The notes: generated by a model from the letters alone, not told the origin. A stretch of DNA of 64,000 bases from Streptomyces lydicus (GCF_004125265.1 NZ_RDTE01000003.1:2914001-2978000); one strand, 5' to 3'; numbered from the stretch's first letter, positions 32,481 to 41,399 are shown. Numbers and translations are program-made.

Positions 32481-32620
32481 GACGGGCACCGCGGACATCC
32501 ACGCGACACCGCGGACACCCACGCGACACCGCGGACACCCGCGCGACACGGCAGACGCCCGCCTGGCACGAACGGCACCCGCCCGGCACCACGGACCGGC
32601 GCGCGGCACCACGGAAGGCC
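32481..32620. repeat. 20-bp degenerate tandem repeat, seven units
   Basis: Seven consecutive 20-bp units begin at 32481, 32501, 32521, 32541, 32561, 32581 and 32601. The consensus is roughly RCGCGACACCGCGGACACCC. The second and third are identical; later ones drift to GGCACCACGG. The array fills the gap between the SRAP gene stop and the hydrolase start. The period is near two helical turns. Confidence 0.85.
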
Positions 32621-32671
32621 CACGGGCCCGGGCCGCCCCGCCACCGGCGCCCGCCACGGCCCGGACACGCC

Positions 32672-33505
32672 TCAGAACAGCGTGCCCACCTCCGGACCGT
32701 CGAGCTCGGCGACCAGCTCGGGCCCGTTGTTGCGGACATTGCTGACCCCGGTCGGGACGGGATAGGCGCGCATCATCCCGGCCGGCGGCGGCGCCAGCAG
32801 AGCACGTATCTCGTCGGGGTCGGTGCGGGTCGGGTCGAGCCAGGCGTCCCAGCGGTCCGGTGTCAGCACCAGCGGCATCCGGGGGTGGATCTCGGCCAGC
32901 GACTGCGGCCCCTCGTCGCCGGAAGCCCCCGCCAGCGGGGTGGTCTCGGCCTCCGTGGTGACGACCGTGCAGGTCACCCACCAGGCCAGCGGATGGTCGC
33001 CGGGCAGCGTCCGGTCCCGCCAGAATTCGTAGAGCCCGGCCATCGCCATCACGGACCCGTCCGCGGGCGTCACGAAGTACGGCTGCTTACGGGGCCGCTT
33101 CTTCCGGCCCTGCTCCTCCAGCTGCCGCTCCGCGGCGTCGGTGACCCACTCGAAGTAGCCGTCCCCGGGGAGCAGGCACCGCCGGGTCGCGAAGGCCTGC
33201 CGGAAGGACGGCTTCTCGTGCACCGTCTCGGCCCGCGCATTGATCATCTTCGCGGCGGCCTCGGGTGACTTCGACCACGACGGGACCAGGCCCCACTTCA
33301 GCGTCCGCAGCTGGCGCACCGGGCCGTCCGGCGCGGCGGAGCCTGCCGCCGCGCCCTTGAGGGGACGTTCGAGCACCGCGTGCACCCGGTCCGTCGGCGC
33401 CACGTTCCAACTGGGCGCCAGGGTCTCCGCCGTCTCCCACTGCTGAACGCCGAAAGTTCCCACCAGGTCCTCGGGGCGACGACTCGCTGCATACCTGCCA
33501 CACAT
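32672..33505 (-). CDS. SOS-response-associated peptidase (SRAP / YedK-HMCES family)
   Basis: A 277-residue DNA-repair protein that shields abasic sites in single-stranded DNA by covalent attachment of its Cys2. ATG 33505 leaves the required sequence MCGRYAAS after removal of Met, which decides the start over the longer frame to 33529. Other family motifs are SWNVAPTDRVHAV, LKWGLVPSW, MINARAETVHEKPSFR, CLLPGDGYFEW (Glu region), MAGLYEFW and HPRMPLVL (active His). It is divergent from the M50-like gene, with only 35 bp between starts. Confidence 0.92.
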   Translation of the reverse strand: MCGRYAASRRPEDLVGTFGVQQWETAETLAPSWNVAPTDRVHAVLERPLKGAAAGSAAPDGPVRQLRTLKWGLVPSWSKSPEAAAKMINARAETVHEKPSFRQAFATRRCLLPGDGYFEWVTDAAERQLEEQGRKKRPRKQPYFVTPADGSVMAMAGLYEFWRDRTLPGDHPLAWWVTCTVVTTEAETTPLAGASGDEGPQSLAEIHPRMPLVLTPDRWDAWLDPTRTDPDEIRALLAPPPAGMMRAYPVPTGVSNVRNNGPELVAELDGPEVGTLF

Positions 33506-33540
33506 GCATGCCACACTGCCATGCCACACGAAGGGGAGAC

Positions 33541-34254
33541 ATGGACACCGACCACCTCACCGACATATGGAGCCGAGTCTTCGGGACCCAGCCGGCCCCG
33601 TCGCTCTGGCTGGTGATCATCACGGCGGTGCTCGCCCTGGGCGCCGTCGTCCCGCACACCGCCTGGCGGCTGTCGCGGAACGCCGTCACCATCGCCCACG
33701 AGGGCGGACACGGCCTGATCGCCCTGCTCACCGGCCGCCGCCTGGACGGCATCCGGCTGCACTCGGACACCTCAGGTCTGACCGTTTCGCGCGGCAAGCC
33801 GACCGGTCTGGGCATGGTGCTGACCGCCGCGGCCGGCTACATCGCACCGTCGCTGCTGGGTCTGGCGGGCGCCGCGCTGCTCGCCGCGGGCCACATCACG
33901 GCCCTGCTGTGGGGCGCGACCGCGCTGCTGCTGGCGATGCTCATCATGATCCGTAACGCGTACGGCGTGCTCACCGTCGTGCTGGCCGGCGCCGCGTTCG
34001 TGCTGGTCTCCTGGCTGACCACGGCGCAGGTGCAGGCGGCGTTCGCCTATGCGGTGGTGTGGTTCCTGCTGCTGGGCGGGGTGCGGCCGCCGTTCGAGCT
34101 GATGGGCAAGCGGCGTCGCGGGGGTGCGGTGGACTCCGACCCGGACCAGCTGGCGCGCCTGACCCATGTCCCGGCGGCCCTCTGGCTCGGCCTCTTCCAC
34201 GTGGTGACGCTGTGCTCCTTGATGGGCGGCGGGCGCTGGCTGCTCGGCCTCTGA
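33541..34254 (+). CDS. M50-like membrane metallopeptidase
   Basis: A 237-residue membrane protein with about six TM helices. The HExxH zinc motif appears as IAHEGGHGLIALLTGR near residue 50, between the first two helices, as in site-2-type proteases of the M50B-like group. A later helical region holds RNAYGVLTVVLAGAAFVLVS. There is no PDZ domain. Such proteins are presumed to cleave within membranes; the substrate is unknown. ATG 33541 has AAGGGGAG as its ribosome-binding site. Confidence 0.82.
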   Translation: MDTDHLTDIWSRVFGTQPAPSLWLVIITAVLALGAVVPHTAWRLSRNAVTIAHEGGHGLIALLTGRRLDGIRLHSDTSGLTVSRGKPTGLGMVLTAAAGYIAPSLLGLAGAALLAAGHITALLWGATALLLAMLIMIRNAYGVLTVVLAGAAFVLVSWLTTAQVQAAFAYAVVWFLLLGGVRPPFELMGKRRRGGAVDSDPDQLARLTHVPAALWLGLFHVVTLCSLMGGGRWLLGL

Positions 34255-34499
34255 CGCCCAACGCCCGGGGCGCCGGCCGGATCCCGTACCGCCGTGCCCG
34301 GGGCGTCCGGGGTGTCAGGGGTGTCCGCCCCACGCCCGCGGTGCGCGCCGCCACGCCCGGGATGTCCGCCACCACGCCGGGGGTATCCGCCACCACCCCG
34401 CCCCCGGCAGGCGGGCGCACTGTCACTGCCACGTTTCTGCGGGGTTGCGCCGCTTTTGATCAAGATCGGCACCCTTGCCCAGCCATTAAAGTAAGGGGC
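34255..34499. other. repeat-rich intergenic region before aroA
   Basis: 245 bp without a gene. It holds short direct repeats (GTCCGGGGTGTCAGGGGTGTCC near 34300; TCCGCCACCAC twice near 34365 and 34388) and, close to aroA, an AT-rich segment with TTGATCAAGATC and TTAAAGT that may contain the promoter. Confidence 0.4.
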
Positions 34500-35864
34500 A
34501 TGACCGAGAGCCCCGCACACCCCGCCCTCTGGCCCGCCCCGCTCGCCGCCGGGGCCGTGGATGCCACCGTCACCGTTCCCGGCTCCAAATCGGTCACCAA
34601 CCGCGGCCTGGTCCTGGCCGCCCTCTCCTCCGAGCCCGGCTGGCTGCGCCGGCCGCTGCGCTCGCGGGACACGCTCCTGATGGCCGAGGCGCTGCGCACC
34701 CTGGGCGTCGGCATCGAGGAGACCGCCTCCTCCAGCTCCGCCGGCGCCGCCGTGCAACCCGGCGGCGGCGAGGCCTGGCGGATCATCCCGGCAGGTCTGC
34801 ACGGCCCGGCCACCATCGACGTCGGCAACGCCGGCACGGTCATGCGCTTCCTCCCCCCGGTCGCCGCGCTCGCCGACGGCCCGATCCGCTTCGACGGCGA
34901 CCCCCGCTCCTACGAGCGCCCGCTCGGCGGCGTGATCGACGCGCTGCGCGCCCTGGGCGCCCGGATCGACGACGACAACCGCGGCGCGCTGCCCATGACG
35001 GTCTTCGGCAGCGGCGGCCTGGACGGCGGCCCGGTCGAGATCGACGCCTCCTCGTCCTCCCAGTTCGTCAGCGCCCTGCTGCTGTCCGCGCCGCGCTTCA
35101 ACCAGGGCGTCGAGGTCCGGCACGTGGGCGCGGCACTGCCCTCCATGCCGCACATCCGGATGACCGTCGACATGCTGCGCAGCGTCGGCGCGCAGGTGGA
35201 CACCCCGGAGGCGGGCGGCGAGCCGAACGTCTGGCGGGTCACCCCCGGCGCACTGCTCGGCCGCGATCTGGTCGTCGAGCCGGACCTGTCCAACGCCCAG
35301 CCGTTCCTGGCCGCGGCGCTGGTCACCGGCGGCCGGGTGACCATCCCGGACTGGCCCGAGCACACCACCCAGCCCGGCGACGCGCTGCGCGAGATCTTCA
35401 CCACCATGGGCGGTTCCTGCGAGCTGACCGAGCAGGGGCTGACCTTCACCGGCAGCAGCCGGATCCACGGCATCGACGTCGACCTCGGCGAGGTCGGCGA
35501 GCTGACCCCGGGCATCGCCGCGGTCGCCGCCCTGGCCGACTCGCCCTCCACGCTGCGCGGGGTGGCGCATCTGCGGCTGCACGAGACCGACCGGCTGGCC
35601 GCGCTCACCAAAGAGCTCAACGAACTCGGCGGCGATGTCACCGAGACCGCGGACGGGCTGCACATCCGCCCGCGCCCCCTGCACGGCGGGATCTTCCACA
35701 CCTACGAGGACCACCGGCTGGCCACCGCCGCGGCGGTCATCGGCCTGGCCGTCGACGGCGTGGAGGTGGAGAACGTCGCCACCACCGCCAAGACCCTGCC
35801 CGACTTCCCCGCGATGTGGACGGACATGCTCGGCTCTCCGGCCGTCCCCGCCCGGCGAGCGTGA
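34500..35864 (+). CDS. aroA: 3-phosphoshikimate 1-carboxyvinyltransferase (EPSP synthase)
   Basis: A 454-residue enzyme of the shikimate pathway, joining PEP to shikimate-3-phosphate on the way to aromatic amino acids. Substrate-binding motifs: VPGSKSVTNRGLVLAALS (Lys-Ser near residue 30), GNAGTVMRFLPPVAAL, RSYERPLGGVIDALRALG, SSSQFVSALLLSAPRF, LRLHETDRLAALTKEL and YEDHRLATAAAVIGLAV. ATG 34500 follows GTAAGGGG. A Ser/Ala/Gly insertion near residue 78 (SSSSAGAAVQPGGG) lengthens it slightly over the usual 430. rsgA follows within 15 bp, a pairing seen across streptomycetes. Confidence 0.94.
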   Translation: MTESPAHPALWPAPLAAGAVDATVTVPGSKSVTNRGLVLAALSSEPGWLRRPLRSRDTLLMAEALRTLGVGIEETASSSSAGAAVQPGGGEAWRIIPAGLHGPATIDVGNAGTVMRFLPPVAALADGPIRFDGDPRSYERPLGGVIDALRALGARIDDDNRGALPMTVFGSGGLDGGPVEIDASSSSQFVSALLLSAPRFNQGVEVRHVGAALPSMPHIRMTVDMLRSVGAQVDTPEAGGEPNVWRVTPGALLGRDLVVEPDLSNAQPFLAAALVTGGRVTIPDWPEHTTQPGDALREIFTTMGGSCELTEQGLTFTGSSRIHGIDVDLGEVGELTPGIAAVAALADSPSTLRGVAHLRLHETDRLAALTKELNELGGDVTETADGLHIRPRPLHGGIFHTYEDHRLATAAAVIGLAVDGVEVENVATTAKTLPDFPAMWTDMLGSPAVPARRA

Positions 35865-35878
35865 GGGCTGACGCCACC

Positions 35879-36886
35879 ATGCGCCGCTACGGAAAGAACC
35901 CCGACGAGGACGACATCCGCGTCCGCCCCAACCCCAAGGGCAACCGCCCCCGGACCAACATCCGCCCCAAGCACGAGGACGCCGGCGAGGGCCTGGTGCT
36001 GACCGTCGACCGCGGCCGGCTGACCTGCCTGGTCGACGGCCGCACGGTCACCGCGATGAAGGCCCGCGAACTGGGCCGCAAGAGCGCGGTGGTCGGCGAC
36101 CGGGTCGCCGTCGTCGGGGACCTGACCGGCGCCAAGGACACCCTCGCCCGGATCGTCCGGGTCGAGTCGCGCTCCTCGACGCTGCGCCGTACGGCCGACG
36201 ACGACGACCCGTTCGAGCGGGTCGTGGTCGCCAACGCCGACCAGCTCGCGATCGTCACCGCGCTGGCCGACCCCGAGCCGCGCCCCCGGCTCATCGACCG
36301 CTGTCTGGTCGCCGCCTACGACGCGGGCCTCGACCCGCTGCTGGTGCTGACCAAGTCCGATCTGGCCTCCGCGGACACCCTGTTGGAGTCCTACGGCGCG
36401 CTCGGCGTCCCCTACCTGGTCACCAACCGCGACGAACTCGCCGACGGCAGCGCCGCCGAGCGGGTGCGGGCCGCGCTGACGGGCCGGATGACGGCGTTCG
36501 TCGGACACTCCGGGGTGGGCAAGACCACCTTGGTCAACTCCCTGGTCCCGGAGCGCCGCCGAGCCATCGGCCACGTCAATGCGGTCACCGGCCGCGGGCG
36601 GCACACCACCACCTCCGCGCTGGCGCTCCCGCTGCCCGGCGACTCGGGCTGGGTCATCGACACCCCGGGCGTACGGTCCTTCGGGCTGCATCACGTGGAT
36701 CCGTCCCGGGTCATCCACGCCTTCCCGGATCTGGAGCCCGGCACCGCGGGCTGCCCGCGCGCCTGCAGCCACGACGAACCGGACTGCGCGCTGGACGCGT
36801 GGGTTGCCGACGGGCACGCCGATCCGGCCCGTCTCTACTCCCTGCGCCGCCTCCTGGCCACCCGCGAACGACGCGAGGGCGACTGA
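35879..36886 (+). CDS. rsgA: ribosome small-subunit-dependent GTPase A
   Basis: A 335-residue late 30S maturation factor. Order: an OB-like domain (residues about 35-105), then a circularly permuted GTPase with G4 (LTKSD) before G1 (GHSGVGKTTLVNSL) and G3 (DTPGVRSFG), then a zinc motif CPRACSHDEPDC. The permutation and zinc site are diagnostic of RsgA/YjeQ. ATG 35879 begins MRRYGKNPDEDD; an in-frame GTG at 35861 overlapping the aroA stop is an alternative. It is translated in an operon with aroA. Confidence 0.93.
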   Translation: MRRYGKNPDEDDIRVRPNPKGNRPRTNIRPKHEDAGEGLVLTVDRGRLTCLVDGRTVTAMKARELGRKSAVVGDRVAVVGDLTGAKDTLARIVRVESRSSTLRRTADDDDPFERVVVANADQLAIVTALADPEPRPRLIDRCLVAAYDAGLDPLLVLTKSDLASADTLLESYGALGVPYLVTNRDELADGSAAERVRAALTGRMTAFVGHSGVGKTTLVNSLVPERRRAIGHVNAVTGRGRHTTTSALALPLPGDSGWVIDTPGVRSFGLHHVDPSRVIHAFPDLEPGTAGCPRACSHDEPDCALDAWVADGHADPARLYSLRRLLATRERREGD

Positions 36887-36922
36887 CCTTTGACGTTTGC
36901 CGCCACCCGTCGGAGGTAAAGG

Positions 36923-36928
36923 CATAAT
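36923..36928 (+). promoter_or_regulatory. probable -10 box of the gdx/sugE transcript
   Basis: CATAAT stands out in GC-rich DNA, 124 bp before the SMR gene and just upstream of the structured leader. No good -35 accompanies it. Confidence 0.35.
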
Positions 36929-36969
36929 CACACCAAGGTCGGCGTAGTGCTCAAGCAGGCCCTGATCGC

Positions 36970-37026
36970 CCGGACGGGGCCCGAACGAGTGATTCTGACG
37001 CCCCGTCGTCGCTCATGCAGGACAGG
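36970..37026 (+). promoter_or_regulatory. structured leader of the SMR exporter gene; candidate guanidine-type riboswitch
   Basis: GACGGGGC (36973-36980) pairs perfectly with GCCCCGTC (37000-37007) around a 19-nt loop containing GAACGAGTGATTCTGAC. CCGGACGGGG at the 5-prime side and CAGGACAGG at 37018-37026 resemble blocks I remember from guanidine-III RNAs, although the order of helices does not match cleanly. The ribosome-binding site and ATG 37052 follow. SMR exporters of the Gdx/SugE type are the classic target of guanidine riboswitches. Assignment to a class is uncertain. Confidence 0.4.
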
Positions 37027-37051
37027 CTCTGGCTGACGGAGGCAATGGGAC

Positions 37052-37375
37052 ATGGCGTGGCTGCTGGTCGTGGTGGCGGGGATCCTGGAGACCGGCTTCG
37101 CGGTCTGCCTCAAGCTCTCGCACGGCTTCACCCGCCTCTTCCCCACCATCGCCTTCGCGGCCTTCGCCCTCGGCAGCTTCGGCCTGCTGACGCTGGCCCT
37201 GCGCAAGCTCGACGTCGGCCCGGCGTACGCGGTGTGGACCGGCATCGGCGCGGCCGGGACGGCGATCTACGGCATGGTCTTCCTCGGCGACCTGGTCTCC
37301 ACCCTCAAGATCGTCTCCATCACCCTGGTCATCGTCGGCGTGGTCGGTCTGCAGCTGTCGGGGTCGGCGCACTGA
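37052..37375 (+). CDS. gdx: SMR-family exporter of the Gdx/SugE type (guanidinium/quaternary ammonium)
   Basis: A 107-residue four-helix proton antiporter that works as an antiparallel dimer. The essential Glu is in GILETGFAVCLKLSHG (residue 13). The Gdx-type signature VWTGIGAAGTAIYGM separates it from EmrE-type drug pumps, which favours guanidinium export. Length and helix pattern are canonical. ATG 37052 has GACGGAGG about 10 nt upstream. It stands alone after rsgA, behind a structured leader. Confidence 0.88.
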   Translation: MAWLLVVVAGILETGFAVCLKLSHGFTRLFPTIAFAAFALGSFGLLTLALRKLDVGPAYAVWTGIGAAGTAIYGMVFLGDLVSTLKIVSITLVIVGVVGLQLSGSAH

Positions 37376-37484
37376 ACCGGGAGCGCCGGTCGGCGCGGGG
37401 CCGACGCAGAGGCCCGGGGGGGGCCGCTTTTGTCACCACCGGTGCGCGCTTACGGCCCCTCCACCACACGCCTGTGACGCCCCG
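37376..37484. other. gap between convergent SMR and TetR genes
   Basis: 109 bp containing a G9 homopolymer inside GGCCCGGGGGGGGGCC (about 37411-37426), which could form a terminator hairpin. No gene is seen. Confidence 0.35.
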
Positions 37485-38255
37485 TCACCCCTGCTCGGCC
37501 GACACGGTCGCAGCGCTCTCCCGTCCCCCCTGACCGGCCGACGGAACACCGGCCGCCGTCCGGGCGAAGGCACCCCGCACGAGCCGGGACACCGCCTCCG
37601 TCTCCAGCTCCCGGCGCGCGCGGCGAGCCGGTTCACGTCCGGGGGCCTGCGCCGCACCGGGGGCCGGCGGGGCGACGACACAGGCCAGGGTCAGCCGCGC
37701 CGCGGTCTCGCAGGCGGTACCCAGGGCGGGCAGCTCCTCCGCGGGCCAGTCGGGCTCCAGCGCCGCGACCGCTTGGTCGCAGAAGCGGCCGACGAGCTCC
37801 GCGGGCCCCGGCAGCGGACTCTCGGCGGGCGCCGCGGCACGCTGCACGGGGACGCCGGACCGGTCGGCCCGCACCGGCGCCGGGTCAGGCACCCTCGAAG
37901 GGGTCGGCAGCCGGTCGCTCCAGTAGCCGGTCAGCACGGCCCTGACCAGGGGGTTCGCACGGGCGGTCCGGAGTGTCCAGGCGGCCGCGGCCACCACCCG
38001 GCCGGCCGCGTCGCCCCGCGCCCCGGCGGCCGAGGCGCCCCGTGACAGCGCCCGGGCGACCCCGGCGAGGTAGTTCTCGGTCTCCCGGCGGACCAGGGCG
38101 CGGGCCAGCCCTTCCTTGCTGCCGAACTCGTTGTAGAGCGTCTGCCGGGAGACACCGGCGGCGGCCGCGACATCGACCATCCGGATGGCCGTCCAGGCGC
38201 GTTGCGTCAGCGCCGTGTAGGCGGCATCGAGCAGGGATTCACGCGCTGCGGGCAT
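37485..38255 (-). CDS. TetR-family transcriptional regulator
   Basis: A 256-residue repressor-type protein. The N-terminal helix-turn-helix is clear: SLLDAAYTALTQRAWTAIRM then VDVAAAAGVSRQTLYNEFGSKEGL (residues about 7-50). The C-terminal ligand domain is divergent, with a Pro/Ala-rich insertion near 120-150 and a low-complexity Arg/Ala tail, so no ligand can be guessed. ATG 38255 fits the family start. It is divergent from hisN, with about 175 bp between starts. The target could be itself or a neighbour; no obvious palindromic operator was found. Confidence 0.85.
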   Translation of the reverse strand: MPAARESLLDAAYTALTQRAWTAIRMVDVAAAAGVSRQTLYNEFGSKEGLARALVRRETENYLAGVARALSRGASAAGARGDAAGRVVAAAAWTLRTARANPLVRAVLTGYWSDRLPTPSRVPDPAPVRADRSGVPVQRAAAPAESPLPGPAELVGRFCDQAVAALEPDWPAEELPALGTACETAARLTLACVVAPPAPGAAQAPGREPARRARRELETEAVSRLVRGAFARTAAGVPSAGQGGRESAATVSAEQG

Positions 38256-38431
38256 CCGTCGCCTCCCCGGCCGCCGGCCCAGGCGGCCGGTGTGCGCACA
38301 GAATTGACGCGGCGCCAGATGCTGTCAAGGGGCGTTGCGGCACACCCGCACCGGCGGGGCCCGGGGCCGTCACACGCCCGGCGGCGCATGGTCGTGTGGC
38401 TCCTGCGCAGACCAATCGATACTGTTCGCCC

Positions 38432-39235
38432 ATGCCCGACTATCACGATGATCTTCGCCTCGGCCATGTTCTCGCGGACGCCGCGGACGCCGCCACCATG
38501 GAGCGCTTCAAGGCACTCGACCTCAAGGTCGAGACCAAACCGGACATGACACCGGTGAGCGAGGCGGACAAGGCGGCCGAGGAGCTCATCCGCGGCCAGC
38601 TCCAGCGGGCCCGGCCACGCGACGCGGTGCTCGGCGAGGAGTTCGGCAGCGAGGGCACGGGGCCGCGGCGCTGGATCATCGACCCGATCGACGGCACGAA
38701 GAACTATGTCCGCGGGGTGCCGGTCTGGGCGACGCTGATCGCGCTGATGGAGCGCGGCGAGAGCGGCGACCGCCCGGTGGTCGGCATCGTCTCCGCCCCG
38801 GCGCTCAACCGCCGCTGGTGGGCCGCCGACGGCCTGGGGGCCTTCACCGGCCGCAGCCTGACCTCCGCGTCCCGGCTGCAGGTCTCGCAGGTCGGCCGCA
38901 TCCAGGACGCCTCATTCGCCTACTCGTCGCTGACCGGCTGGGAGGAGCGCGGCAAGCTGCCCGGTTTCCTCGACCTGAGCCGGGACTGCTGGCGCACCCG
39001 CGGCTATGGGGACTTCTGGCCGTACATGATGGTCGCCGAGGGGTCGGTGGACATCTGCGCGGAGCCGGAGCTCTCGCTGTGGGACATGGCGGCGTGCGCG
39101 GTGGTCGTGAAGGAGGCCGGCGGGCAGTTCACCGGTCTGGACGGCAAGCCGGGCCCGCACAGCGGCAACGCGGCGGCCTCCAATGGCCTGCTGCACGAGG
39201 ATCTGCTGGGCTATCTCGGCGACTCCCCGCGCTGA
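38432..39235 (+). CDS. hisN: histidinol-phosphatase (inositol-monophosphatase type)
   Basis: A 267-residue Mg2+-dependent phosphatase of the IMPase fold, which removes phosphate from L-histidinol phosphate in histidine synthesis. Metal ligands appear in order: KPDMTPVSEADKAAE, LGEEFG (Glu), IIDPIDGTKNYVRG (Asp-Asp) and LSLWDMAACAVVVKEAGG (final Asp). The sequence is closer to the actinobacterial HisN group (SCO5208-like) than to SuhB. ATG 38432 is placed by the short distance to the family start PDYHDDLRLGHVLAD. Confidence 0.9.
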   Translation: MPDYHDDLRLGHVLADAADAATMERFKALDLKVETKPDMTPVSEADKAAEELIRGQLQRARPRDAVLGEEFGSEGTGPRRWIIDPIDGTKNYVRGVPVWATLIALMERGESGDRPVVGIVSAPALNRRWWAADGLGAFTGRSLTSASRLQVSQVGRIQDASFAYSSLTGWEERGKLPGFLDLSRDCWRTRGYGDFWPYMMVAEGSVDICAEPELSLWDMAACAVVVKEAGGQFTGLDGKPGPHSGNAAASNGLLHEDLLGYLGDSPR

Positions 39236-39300
39236 CCTGCGGCGGGGCGGATATTCGGACACCCGTCCCGCAGTTGCCCCTTGTTGCATCGGCACAGGCA

Positions 39301-39339
39301 TGTGAACATGAGAATCCCCCACTTTGTGAACTTGTGAAC
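39301..39339. promoter_or_regulatory. three TGTGAAC direct repeats upstream of the CBS gene
   Basis: TGTGAAC occurs at 39301-39307, 39325-39331 and 39333-39339, in an AT-richer stretch 42 bp before the CBS-protein start. Spacings of 24 and 8 bp could allow a repeat-binding regulator. No known consensus is assigned. Confidence 0.4.
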
Positions 39340-39380
39340 CCCTTCGCAAGGCACATTCACCAAGGAGGTGGCTCCGCTCC

Positions 39381-39788
39381 ATGCCCATGCACGTCAAAGA
39401 CGCCATGAGCACGGTGGTCCTCACCATCGGGCCCGCACACACCCTCCGACAGGCGGCTCAGCTGATGGCGGCCCGCCGCATCGGCGCGGCCGTGGTCCTC
39501 GACAACGACAACAGCGGTATCGGCATCCTCACCGAGCGCGACATCCTCAATTCCCTCGGCGCGGGCGAGAACCCCGACCGGGAGACCGCCCAGACCCACA
39601 CCACCTCGGACGTGGTCTTCGCCGCTCCGCACTGGACCCTCGACGACGCCGCGGACGCCATGGTGCGCGGCGGCTTCCGCCATCTGATCGTGCTCAACGA
39701 CCATGAACCGGTCGGCGTGGTGTCCGTACGCGACATCATCCGCTGCTGGTCAACCGCCACGGAACGGGCCGACGCCGTACCGGCCTGA
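39381..39788 (+). CDS. CBS-domain-pair protein
   Basis: A 135-residue stand-alone Bateman module: two CBS domains (MSTVVLTIGPAHTLRQAAQLM through GILTERDILNSL; then TTSDVVFAAPHWTLDDAADAM through VGVVSVRDIIR). Such pairs bind adenine nucleotides such as AMP, ATP or NADH and report energy state. Partners are unknown. ATG 39381 follows the strong site AAGGAGGTGG. Small CBS proteins are numerous in Streptomyces, and some respond to stress. The repeats upstream suggest specific regulation. The perfect hairpin downstream separates it from catalase. Confidence 0.87.
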   Translation: MPMHVKDAMSTVVLTIGPAHTLRQAAQLMAARRIGAAVVLDNDNSGIGILTERDILNSLGAGENPDRETAQTHTTSDVVFAAPHWTLDDAADAMVRGGFRHLIVLNDHEPVGVVSVRDIIRCWSTATERADAVPA

Positions 39789-39806
39789 GCACGGAGACCG
39801 GACGCA

Positions 39807-39843
39807 CGAAGAGGCCGAAGCCCCATGGCATCCGGCCTCTTCG
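39807..39843. terminator. bidirectional terminator, CBS gene / catA
   Basis: CGAAGAGGCCG pairs exactly with CGGCCTCTTCG over a 15-nt loop between convergent genes. Confidence 0.8.
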
Positions 39844-39935
39844 CTTGTATACGGCAGCGACAATTGAGCAACCCCCACGGCGATCAACCACCTCCGCGAG
39901 AGCGGGCGGCGGCTTAGCCGCAAAGAGGTGCCCTC

Positions 39936-41399
39936 TCAGCCGCGCAGGGCCTGGACCGCGGCCTCCAGCCGCTTGCCGTAGTCCGCGTCCGCCTTGCGGA
40001 AGTTCTCGATCGCCCGCTGGGCGATGTCGTCGCGGGAGACCTGGGAGATGAAGCCCGCCAGGTTGTCGATCAGGCGCTCCCTCTCCTCCTCCGACATCAG
40101 CCGGTAGAGGGTGCCGGCCTGGACGAAGTCGGTGTCCTCGGCGTGCGAGGGCGCGGCCTGCTCGCCGGTGGGGCCGGTCACGGTGGCCGGCTGCCACAGG
40201 GGGCGGCCGGTCTCGTTCGGGCCGCCGAAGCTGTTGGGCTCGTAGTTCTTCGCGCCCGCGTGCCGGCCGTCGTAGAGCACACCGTCGCGGCCGTGGCTGC
40301 GCGCCTCGGTGGCGTGCGGGCGGTTCACCGGGAGGTGGTCGGCGTTGATGCCGACGCGGTAGCGGTGCGCGTCGCCGTAGGCGAAGAGGCGGCCCTGGAG
40401 CATCTTGTCGGGGGACGGTCCGATACCCGGCACGAAGTGGTGCGGGGAGAAGATCGACTGCTCGACCTCGGCGAAGATGTTCTGCGGGTTGCGGTTGAGC
40501 TCCAGCTTGCCGATCTCGATCGGCGGGTAGTCCTCGTGCGGCCAGACCTTGGTCAGGTCGAACGGGTTGAAGCGGTAGTTGGCCGCGTCGGCCTCGGGCA
40601 TGATCTGCACCTGGACGGTCCAGCTCGGGAAGTCACCCCGCTCGATGGACCGGCGCAGATCGCGCTGGTGGCTGTCGGCGTCCTCACCGGCGAGCTTGTC
40701 GGCCTCGGCCTGGGTGAGGTTCTTGATGCCCTGGTCGGTCTTGAAGTGGTACTTGACCCAGAAGACCTCACCGGCGGCGTTGTTCCACTGGAAGGTGTGC
40801 GAGCCGTAGCCGTTCATGTGGCGGTAGGAGGCGGGGATGCCGCGGTCTCCGAACAGCCAGGTGACCTGGTGGGTGGACTCCGGCGACAGACCCCAGAAGT
40901 CCCAGACGTTGTCCGCCTCCTGCGAGCCGGTGTACGGGTCGCGCTTCTGGGTGTGGATGAAGTCGGGGAACTTGATGGCGTCCTTGATGAAGAACACCGG
41001 GGTGTTGTTGCCGACGAGGTCGTAGTTGCCCTCTTCGGTGTAGAACTTCAGCGCGAAACCGCGCGGGTCACGCACCGCGTCGGCCGAGCCGAGGTTGCCC
41101 GCGACGGTCGAGAAGCGCAGGAAGGTCTCGGTCTGCTTGCCGACCTCGGAGAGGAAGTGGGCGCGGGTGTACTTGGTCACGTCCGCGGTCACCGTGAACG
41201 TGCCGTACGCGGCGGCGCCACGGGCGTGCACGATGCGCTCCGGGATGCGCTCGCGGTTGAAGTGCGCGAGCTTTTCGATCAGGAGCTGGTCCTGGATGAG
41301 GCCGGGACCGCCGATGCCGGCCGTCTCGCTGTTCTGGTTGTCCCCGACCGGAGCCCCGGACTCCGTGGTCAGCGGTCCGGTGGTGCTCTCTACCGACAC
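39936..41399 (-). CDS. catA: monofunctional heme catalase
   Basis: A 487-residue clade-3 catalase that converts hydrogen peroxide to water and oxygen. Landmarks: the distal His in [16 protein letters not shown], the Asn in [11 protein letters not shown], the heme-proximal Tyr in [14 protein letters not shown], and [12 protein letters not shown]. The length is that of small-subunit catalases. GTG 41399 has AGGAGG five bases upstream. It is divergent from a PerR/Fur-type gene, the arrangement of the CatA-CatR pair in S. coelicolor, and its promoter spacer contains a perfect palindrome. Confidence 0.96.
   Translation of the reverse strand: MSVESTTGPLTTESGAPVGDNQNSETAGIGGPGLIQDQLLIEKLAHFNRERIPERIVHARGAAAYGTFTVTADVTKYTRAHFLSEVGKQTETFLRFSTVAGNLGSADAVRDPRGFALKFYTEEGNYDLVGNNTPVFFIKDAIKFPDFIHTQKRDPYTGSQEADNVWDFWGLSPESTHQVTWLFGDRGIPASYRHMNGYGSHTFQWNNAAGEVFWVKYHFKTDQGIKNLTQAEADKLAGEDADSHQRDLRRSIERGDFPSWTVQVQIMPEADAANYRFNPFDLTKVWPHEDYPPIEIGKLELNRNPQNIFAEVEQSIFSPHHFVPGIGPSPDKMLQGRLFAYGDAHRYRVGINADHLPVNRPHATEARSHGRDGVLYDGRHAGAKNYEPNSFGGPNETGRPLWQPATVTGPTGEQAAPSHAEDTDFVQAGTLYRLMSEEERERLIDNLAGFISQVSRDDIAQRAIENFRKADADYGKRLEAAVQALRG

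Noticed and set aside
32481..32620. CRISPR or coding repeat
   Set aside because: The 20-bp units have no spacers and drift in sequence. A 20-bp period is not a multiple of three and breaks any frame.
36970..37026. Firm assignment as a known guanidine riboswitch
   Set aside because: The conserved blocks are in an order I cannot match to the remembered class structures, so it is kept only as a candidate leader.
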